This document shows positions 59,614 through 64,000 of a DNA stretch of 64,000 nt, piece after piece (the first letter of the stretch is position 1; every line of letters starts with the position of its first letter). A program made the position numbers and the translations under genes. A model generated the notes under the pieces. That model did not search any database. It saw only the letters and a program-made list of their open reading frames with translations, and was not told the DNA's origin. This DNA comes from an uncultured Lachnospiraceae bacterium (lineage in GTDB: Bacteria; Bacillota; Clostridia; Lachnospirales; Lachnospiraceae), in assembly GCA_910580015.1 (NCBI GenBank), contig CAJTVT010000005.1:31317-95316 (forward strand). Direction: 5' to 3'.

Positions 59614-61113
59614 ATGGGACAGAATAATCAGTCACCAGAACAGGATTTGAATCAATTGTTAAAGGTTCGCCACGACAAATTGAAGGACTTGCAGGAGAAT
59701 GGCAAGGACCCTTTTCAAATAACAAAGTATGAAGTCACAAACCACAGCCAGGAGATAAAGGATCATTATGACACTCTGGAAGGACAGACTGTCAGAATTG
59801 CTGGCAGGATGATGTTTAAACGTGTTATGGGAAAAGCTTCCTTCTGTAATATTCAGGATTTACAGGGAAATATTCAAGCATATGTGGCGCGGGACAATAT
59901 TGGTGAAGACAGTTATAAGGATTTCAAAAAATATGATGTAGGCGATATTTTGGGAATTAAGGGTGAAGTGTTTACCACTAAGACAGGAGAAATTTCAATT
60001 CATGCCCAGGAAGTGACACTTCTATCCAAAAGTCTTCAGATTCTTCCAGAAAAATATCATGGTCTTACGGACACGGATGCAAGATATCGTCAGCGCTATG
60101 TGGACTTGATTATGAATGCAGATGTGAAAGATACTTTTATCAAACGTTCCAAGGTGCTCAGCAGCATTCGCCACTTTTTGGACGAGCAGGGCTTTATGGA
60201 GGTAGAAACTCCAATGTTGGTGAGTAATGCAGGCGGCGCTGCCGCAAGACCTTTTGAGACACATTTTAATGCGTTAAATGAGGATTTGAAATTGCGTATT
60301 TCGCTGGAACTTTATTTAAAGCGACTGATTGTAGGTGGTATGGAGCGGGTTTATGAGATTGGCAGGGTATTTCGTAATGAGGGGCTTGACACGAGACATA
60401 ATCCCGAATTTACCTTGATGGAGTTGTATCAGGCTTATACGGATTATTATGGCATGATGGAATTGACAGAGAATCTATACCGTTATGTTGCAAAGGAGGT
60501 TACCGGTTCTGAGATTCTTACCTATGGAGAGCATCAGATAGATTTGTCCAAGCCTTTTGAGCGTATTACGATGGTAGATGCTGTAAAGAAATATGCAAAT
60601 GTTGATTTCCATGAGGTTAAGACCGTGGAGGAAGCTAGAAAATTAGCAAAGGAACATCATATTGAATATGAGGACAGGCATCAAAAGGGTGATATTTTAA
60701 ACTTGTTCTTTGAGGAATATGTGGAGGAACATTTGATTCAGCCCACGTTTGTGATGGATCATCCTGTTGAGATCTCTCCATTGACGAAGAAAAAGCCAGA
60801 TAATCCAGAATATGTAGAACGTTTTGAATTCTTTATGAACGGCTGGGAAATGGCAAATGCTTACTCAGAGTTGAATGACCCCATTGACCAGAGGGAACGA
60901 TTTGAGGCACAGGAAGCATTGTTAGCAGCAGGGGATGATGAAGCAAACCATACCGATGAAGATTTTCTGAATGCATTGAATATTGGTATGCCTCCAACTG
61001 GGGGAATTGGGTATGGGATTGACCGTATGGTGATGATGATGACGAATTCACCAGCGATTCGGGATGTGTTGTTGTTCCCGACAATGAAGTCCTTACCGAA
61101 CGAAAAAGGCTAA
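59614..61113 (+). CDS. lysS: lysyl-tRNA synthetase, class II
   Basis: A 499-residue LysRS that charges tRNA-Lys. An N-terminal OB-fold (residues about 50-150, GQTVRIAGRMMFKRVMGKAS) binds the anticodon; the class II core has motif 1 FMEVETPMLVSNAGGAAARP, motif 2 YEIGRVFRNEGLDTRHNPEF and motif 3 GGIGYGIDRMVMMMTN. The ATG codons at 59599 and 59608 have poor spacing; GGAGG at 59601-59605 is 8 bases from the ATG at 59614, which is preferred. It is probably read from the greA promoter. A weak hairpin (61112-61137) and a strong terminator at 61240 follow. The chromosomal core seems to end here. Confidence 0.95.
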   Translation: MGQNNQSPEQDLNQLLKVRHDKLKDLQENGKDPFQITKYEVTNHSQEIKDHYDTLEGQTVRIAGRMMFKRVMGKASFCNIQDLQGNIQAYVARDNIGEDSYKDFKKYDVGDILGIKGEVFTTKTGEISIHAQEVTLLSKSLQILPEKYHGLTDTDARYRQRYVDLIMNADVKDTFIKRSKVLSSIRHFLDEQGFMEVETPMLVSNAGGAAARPFETHFNALNEDLKLRISLELYLKRLIVGGMERVYEIGRVFRNEGLDTRHNPEFTLMELYQAYTDYYGMMELTENLYRYVAKEVTGSEILTYGEHQIDLSKPFERITMVDAVKKYANVDFHEVKTVEEARKLAKEHHIEYEDRHQKGDILNLFFEEYVEEHLIQPTFVMDHPVEISPLTKKKPDNPEYVERFEFFMNGWEMANAYSELNDPIDQRERFEAQEALLAAGDDEANHTDEDFLNALNIGMPPTGGIGYGIDRMVMMMTNSPAIRDVLLFPTMKSLPNEKG

Positions 61114-61161
61114 AAACCCCATAATTTATGCGGGTTTCAGGACTTGGCAAGACGCCGAAAA

Positions 61162-61190
61162 TTACATCTTTACATCAAACTTACATCAAA
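61162..61190. repeat. three TTACATC direct repeats downstream of lysS
   Basis: TTACATC occurs at 61162-61168, and TTACATCAAA at 61170-61179 and 61181-61190. The arrangement resembles integrase arm-type sites. On the minus strand the second and third can be read as the end of a frame, KTFAPFDVSLM-stop, as in some tyrosine integrases, so the site may also be the 3' scar of a lost integrase gene. Both readings are inference. Confidence 0.4.
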
Positions 61191-61239
61191 TGGTGCGAAA
61201 GTTTTTGCAGAGATGAAAATATCGCATAATTTACAGAAT

Positions 61240-61275
61240 AAATGGGCAGTCCCATAACGGGATTGCCCATTTTCA
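61240..61275 (+). terminator. strong terminator
   Basis: A 14-base stem with one G-U pair (AAATGGGCAGTCCC at 61240-61253 with its complement at 61259-61272), loop of five bases, and a TTTTC tail. It ends the greA-lysS unit and isolates the genes after it. Confidence 0.8.
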
Positions 61276-61318
61276 AAAATAGTGAATGAAACAAATCACA
61301 GTTTTGGGAGGTAGTAAT

Positions 61319-61921
61319 ATGGATTTTGATATAAACAAATTGAAATGGACACGAAAGCCTGCGGATTATACTGTATCCGAAGATAGAATTGAAGTCACAA
61401 CGAATCCTCACACAGATTTATGGCAGAGAACATACTATCATTTCAGAAATGACAACGCTCCCGTTTTGCAGATGGAAACAGATGAAAAATTTTTTTCCTT
61501 TACAGTAAAAACAGAATTTGAAAGTAAGCAAAGATTTGATCAATGTGGAATTGTAATGTATCTTGACAGTGAAAATTGGCTTAAAGGCTCAATAGAATAC
61601 GAAAACGAAAAATTCCAACATCTTGGAAGTGTTGTTACTAATAATGGCTATTCGGATTGGTCAACAACAGAAATAGATTCTTCTGTAAAATCAATGTGGT
61701 ATAGATTTAGTAGAAGAGAAGATGACTATTGTATCGAGTGTTCTGAAGACGGTGTTACTTTCAAGCAGATGCGTATATGCCATATGTGGAATGGTAATGG
61801 AACGATTCAGTTTGGCATTTATGCTTGTAGTCCTGAAGAATCATCTTTTAAGGCAATATTTACTAACATGGAAATAACGGAATGTAAATGGCTTGCTCAT
61901 AACGGTCAGCAGCCAGACTAA
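61319..61921 (+). CDS. DUF1349-like protein
   Basis: A 200-residue protein with a beta-sandwich pattern: PADYTVSEDRIEVTTNPHTD, FFSFTVKTEFESKQRFDQCG, IVMYLDSENWLKGSIEYENE and GTIQFGIYACSPEESSFKAI fit the DUF1349/concanavalin-like family. No signal peptide. Many family members bind or act on carbohydrates, but the function is not known. The base composition is more AT-rich than the core genes before it, a sign of transfer. GGGAGG sits before the ATG at 61319; the ATG at 61286 is less likely. A terminator follows at 61951. Confidence 0.8.
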   Translation: MDFDINKLKWTRKPADYTVSEDRIEVTTNPHTDLWQRTYYHFRNDNAPVLQMETDEKFFSFTVKTEFESKQRFDQCGIVMYLDSENWLKGSIEYENEKFQHLGSVVTNNGYSDWSTTEIDSSVKSMWYRFSRREDDYCIECSEDGVTFKQMRICHMWNGNGTIQFGIYACSPEESSFKAIFTNMEITECKWLAHNGQQPD

Positions 61922-61950
61922 GAGTATAAAAAATTTAGGAATTCAAAGCA

Positions 61951-61988
61951 CCCCTTGAAAGAATAAAAATTTTTCAAGGGGATTTTTT
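61951..61988 (+). terminator. rho-independent terminator
   Basis: A perfect 10-base stem (CCCCTTGAAA at 61951-61960 with TTTCAAGGGG at 61972-61981), 11-base loop, ATTTTTTA tail. It ends the DUF1349-like gene. Confidence 0.85.
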
Positions 61989-62064
61989 ATGCTGAAAATC
62001 GTAAACTACAAGCTTTCCTTGATTTCCAATACAATGTAATTGCAAAGGAGGTCGAGGATTGATT

Positions 62065-62220
62065 ATGAGCAACAGTTTAGCAGCTATGTGACCAGAGCTT
62101 GTGCGGGAGTGGTCGGACAAAAATCTTCCGTTTACGCCGGATAAAATAACCTATGGCTCAAACAAAATAGAACAGGGGATTGCTGAGACCCTAATTAACT
62201 TAATATATAATTGTTCATAA
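62065..62220 (+). pseudogene. remnant of a zinc-ribbon (PF14311-type) gene
   Basis: AAAGGAGG at 62044-62051 leads to an ATG at 62065 that encodes MSNSLAAM, then a TGA stop at 62089, after which the frame continues PELVREWSDKNLPFTPDKIT, then YGSNK, before losing similarity. This matches the start of proteins with repeated zinc-ribbon motifs (usually SNSLAxxHPELVxEWxxxKN...TPxxxTxGSNKKVWW), with a nonsense codon and a truncation before the Cys motifs. The remaining bases to 62220 and on to 62470 hold no intact gene; a 26-codon frame at 62298-62378 is too short to support. The 549-base gap is therefore decayed sequence. Confidence 0.65.
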
Positions 62221-62470
62221 AGATATTTCTACTACACTTATCATCTACACCAATGTGACAGAAGTTTGCAATCAATTATAAAAGGATATGTTAATCATGG
62301 CTATCGGTTTAGCTGCTGGTCATGAGTATTATGTTATCTTGACTCATCTTGCATTACAAGCTGTTTCTGTCCAATAAGTTTCCAAAAATCCAGCTATACT
62401 TTTTCAATGAAATAGTGTACACTGAAGCCAGTGACAAATCTGAATTAAAATTTGAAAGAGGGATGATAGC

Positions 62471-63211
62471 GTGAAACCTATTTATGAAATCGACTTTTCT
62501 GCCCTGAGTGCAGATGAAAAAGTAAAATTTATGTATGACATGCGTGATTCAATGAAAGTCAGTTTTCAGGAGATACCTTTCTCCATTCAGCTTCTGGCTC
62601 AGACTTTAATTTTTACCCGTTGGTGGAATTCGTACAAACATATGGCTCCCAACGAACCCACCCCGGAAATTTTAGAGGTTGCCATAGAGCTGCTGTGGGA
62701 TTTTCAGGAGGAAAAATGTGACTCCAAAACCTTGGCCCGGTTCCAGAAAAGTTTTTGCGACTCTGCCTTGGAAATTTTGACAGGAGATGATGGCGAACTG
62801 AACGAGGATCCCGAAAGTGAAACTTTTTATCAGAAGCATTTTCACCATTGGGACGCAATGTCTTATAATGTATTTCTCTCTGATTTGTGTACTGTATTAG
62901 AGGAGACTGTCTCCCAAGAAATCACATGGGATGCAGTGGAGGGCGTTGTTGATGGAGATATTGGAGACACCATGATTGACTTCTTTGAAACGATTTATAA
63001 AAACGATTCTAATGGTTACTGCTCCTCTGAATTGGACCGGCGGGAGAGAGAACTATACGACACATCAACTTTTGCCCGTGTTATCGCTCTGATTCAACAG
63101 GATATGCGCATCGCCCTCAAGGGCATACCTCTTCCAGAACTGCGGGCGCAGTATCGAAACGAGTACCTGTTCTCGCCAGAGGAAAGTGCCAAAATCAGTG
63201 ATTACCGATAA
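62471..63211 (+). CDS. acidic protein of unknown function
   Basis: A 246-residue acidic protein. Helical segments include EKVKFMYDMRDSMKVSFQEI, QLLAQTLIFTRWWNSYKHMA and EVAIELLWDFQEEKCDSKTL; DTMIDFFETIYKNDSNGYCS lies in the second half. It has no signal peptide, membrane helix or recognisable catalytic motif. The composition (Asp/Glu, Trp/Phe) is like immunity or DUF proteins of accessory regions, but I cannot place it. The GTG start has AGAGGGATGAT upstream. It lies in an eroded region next to a broken gene and a small HTH gene. A hairpin terminator at 63301 follows. Confidence 0.6.
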   Translation: MKPIYEIDFSALSADEKVKFMYDMRDSMKVSFQEIPFSIQLLAQTLIFTRWWNSYKHMAPNEPTPEILEVAIELLWDFQEEKCDSKTLARFQKSFCDSALEILTGDDGELNEDPESETFYQKHFHHWDAMSYNVFLSDLCTVLEETVSQEITWDAVEGVVDGDIGDTMIDFFETIYKNDSNGYCSSELDRRERELYDTSTFARVIALIQQDMRIALKGIPLPELRAQYRNEYLFSPEESAKISDYR

Positions 63212-63300
63212 TTTTAGAATGGAGTATGGGGAATTCCAGTTTGACGAATTGACAGTCCATCAAAAAATTAAATAACCTGCCGCCTATCAGTGGCACACCC

Positions 63301-63334
63301 AAGCAGGAAATCTGAAAAGGGATCCTGCTTTTTT
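63301..63334 (+). terminator. hairpin terminator
   Basis: An 8-base perfect stem (AAGCAGGA at 63301-63308 with TCCTGCTT at 63323-63330) with a 14-base loop and a run of six T. It ends the acidic-protein gene. Confidence 0.75.
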
Positions 63335-63335
63335 C

Positions 63336-63491
63336 ATGCCAGAAACAGAGAGAAAGGATGGCCCACACTTGTCATGCCCACACTGTGAAATCACAATCGT
63401 CCAGCGGAGTGAAAACGAATCTGCTGTTTCTGCCGCCTACCCTTATGCTGTTTTGAATAAGAAAAATAGAATGATGGGGATTCCGGCGTAA
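63336..63491 (+). CDS. possible 51-residue CXXC small protein or gene fragment
   Basis: An ATG at 63336 opens a 51-codon frame: MPETERKDGPHLSCPHCEIT and then IVQRSENESAVSAAYPYAVL, closing NKKNRMMGIPA. The SCPHC pair could bind zinc with further ligands, or the frame may be the tail of a lost zinc-ribbon gene. No good ribosome site is seen; the terminator T tract lies right before the ATG. It is in a region of decayed accessory sequence. Low support. Confidence 0.3.
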   Translation: MPETERKDGPHLSCPHCEITIVQRSENESAVSAAYPYAVLNKKNRMMGIPA

Positions 63492-63492
63492 T

Positions 63493-63569
63493 CGACATTG
63501 TGGAAATGTCGTATAACTGATTGTTTTATGGAGTTATCCATGACGGAATAGTCAGTTATGCACATTTCC
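63493..63569. promoter_or_regulatory. overlapping inverted repeats before an HTH gene
   Basis: Arms GGAAATGTCGTATAACTGA (63502-63520) and TCAGTTATGCACATTTCC (63552-63569) pair over 16 bases with a small central bulge. A competing hairpin CGACATT-N5-AATGTCG (63493-63511) uses part of the left arm, and ATGG-N6-CCAT (63528-63541) lies in the loop. The two larger structures exclude each other. The gene-free 178 bases from 63492 to 63669 contain nothing else that I recognise. Confidence 0.5.
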
Positions 63570-63669
63570 ATGATGTTTGTTAGATTTTTATTATATATAC
63601 AAAAACAATCTTATATTTATTCGACTAGACGCACATAATGATACGGATAGAATTGAATGAAAGGGTAGA

Positions 63670-63858
63670 ATGAAGATGTTAGAGTATCTTTCTGCCCCAG
63701 AAGCAGCGAAAAAATGGGGCATTTCAGAAAGACGAGTGCAAAAGCTATGTGAGGAAAACCGTATACCCGGCGTGGCAAAGTTCAGCCGCTTGTGGCTGAT
63801 ACCAAAGGATGCGGAAAAGGCAGCAGATAAAAGAAAACGGCAGGAAAACAGAAAGTGA
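63670..63858 (+). CDS. excisionase-like helix-turn-helix protein
   Basis: A 62-residue DNA-binding protein. LEYLSAPEAAKKWGISERRV forms the first helices of a MerR/Xis-like winged helix, followed by CEENRIPGVAKFSRLWLIPK with the wing and a basic tail ADKRKRQENRK. Such proteins are common in integrative elements and their remnants and can act as excisionases or repressors. AAGGGT lies upstream; the ATG at 63676 is also possible. No integrase is next to it in the window. It is probably autoregulated through the inverted repeats 100-180 bases upstream. Confidence 0.65.
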   Translation: MKMLEYLSAPEAAKKWGISERRVQKLCEENRIPGVAKFSRLWLIPKDAEKAADKRKRQENRK

Positions 63859-64000
63859 AAATTCGACAATTTAAACTGCTCCGCTTATTTTATTTTGGTA
63901 ACTGCCTTATACTTTTTTGTATTTCGTCAAAAGTTAAAGACTTGTTAAGAATTTATATGTTATAACTTAGAACATAGAGAAAATAATACGTGGGAAAAGA

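Noticed and set aside
63860..64000. A short minus-strand frame ending FDEIQKSIRQLPK.
   Set aside because: Only about 20 codons with an upstream stop inside the window; it may be a fragment but cannot be supported.

Overview
The window looks like chromosome of a motile, anaerobic, endospore-forming-lineage Clostridia, most likely a member of the Lachnospiraceae. Evidence: low-to-moderate GC, strong GGAGG ribosome sites, [FeFe]-hydrogenase maturases HydE/HydG, a flagellin operon with FlxA-like and FliK-like partners, a BofA-type protein and a SleB-type hydrolase, a Gram-positive Tad/Flp pilus locus with no secretin, and several families (DUF6240-, DUF5702-, DUF6382-, DUF6145-like, named from memory) that I associate with Lachnospiraceae. 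No rRNA, tRNA, CRISPR array or intact transposase was seen.

Layout. 0-2.2 kb: hydE (cut by the window edge) and hydG. 2.4-4.5 kb: two coiled-coil proteins, one FlxA-like. 4.6-13.3 kb: a D-2-hydroxyacid dehydrogenase (minus strand), an OmpR-type regulator with a very large sensor kinase, a YbhJ-like aconitase-family hydratase and an AI-2E-family membrane protein. 13.4-19.5 kb: a 1403-residue TPR protein with fourteen exact-length 18-residue repeats and a C-terminal P-loop domain, then glgB. 19.6-21.7 kb: a palindromic repeat element, a small-protein/GNAT pair that resembles a toxin-antitoxin module, and cbiK on the minus strand. 21.9-27.8 kb: a patatin phospholipase, a Gly/Pro/Trp repeat protein, a methyltransferase and a membrane-anchored protein ending in a papain-like fold that lacks the usual His. 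27.9-33.0 kb: flagellar operon (FliK-like/DUF6240-like protein, flagellin, FliS) behind a candidate sigma-D promoter. 33.2-33.9 kb: divergent DUF2508 and BofA genes.

34.1-43.5 kb is a Tad/Flp type IVb pilus locus: prepilin peptidase, TadZ-like, TadA ATPase, TadB, a TadC-like protein with a large outside domain, Flp pilin, a DUF5702-like protein, two TadE-like pseudopilins, a second prepilin peptidase and an FHA protein. 43.6-61.1 kb is mostly housekeeping: a flavodoxin-SCP2 fusion, HIT protein, murG, pgi, a chemotaxis receptor, an SH3/SleB hydrolase, NfeD/SPFH proteins, argF, birA, coaX, dusB, greA and lysS. A second copy of the palindromic element lies at 45.1 kb.

After lysS (61.1 kb) the character changes: three TTACATC direct repeats, a DUF1349-like gene, a broken zinc-ribbon gene, an orphan acidic protein, a structured inverted-repeat region and a small excisionase-like HTH gene. 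This reads as an eroded genomic island. The most interesting items are the TPR/18-mer-repeat/P-loop protein, the pair of palindromic elements whose arms co-vary, the unusual Tad components, and the GNAT pair. None is proven to be a new system from sequence alone.
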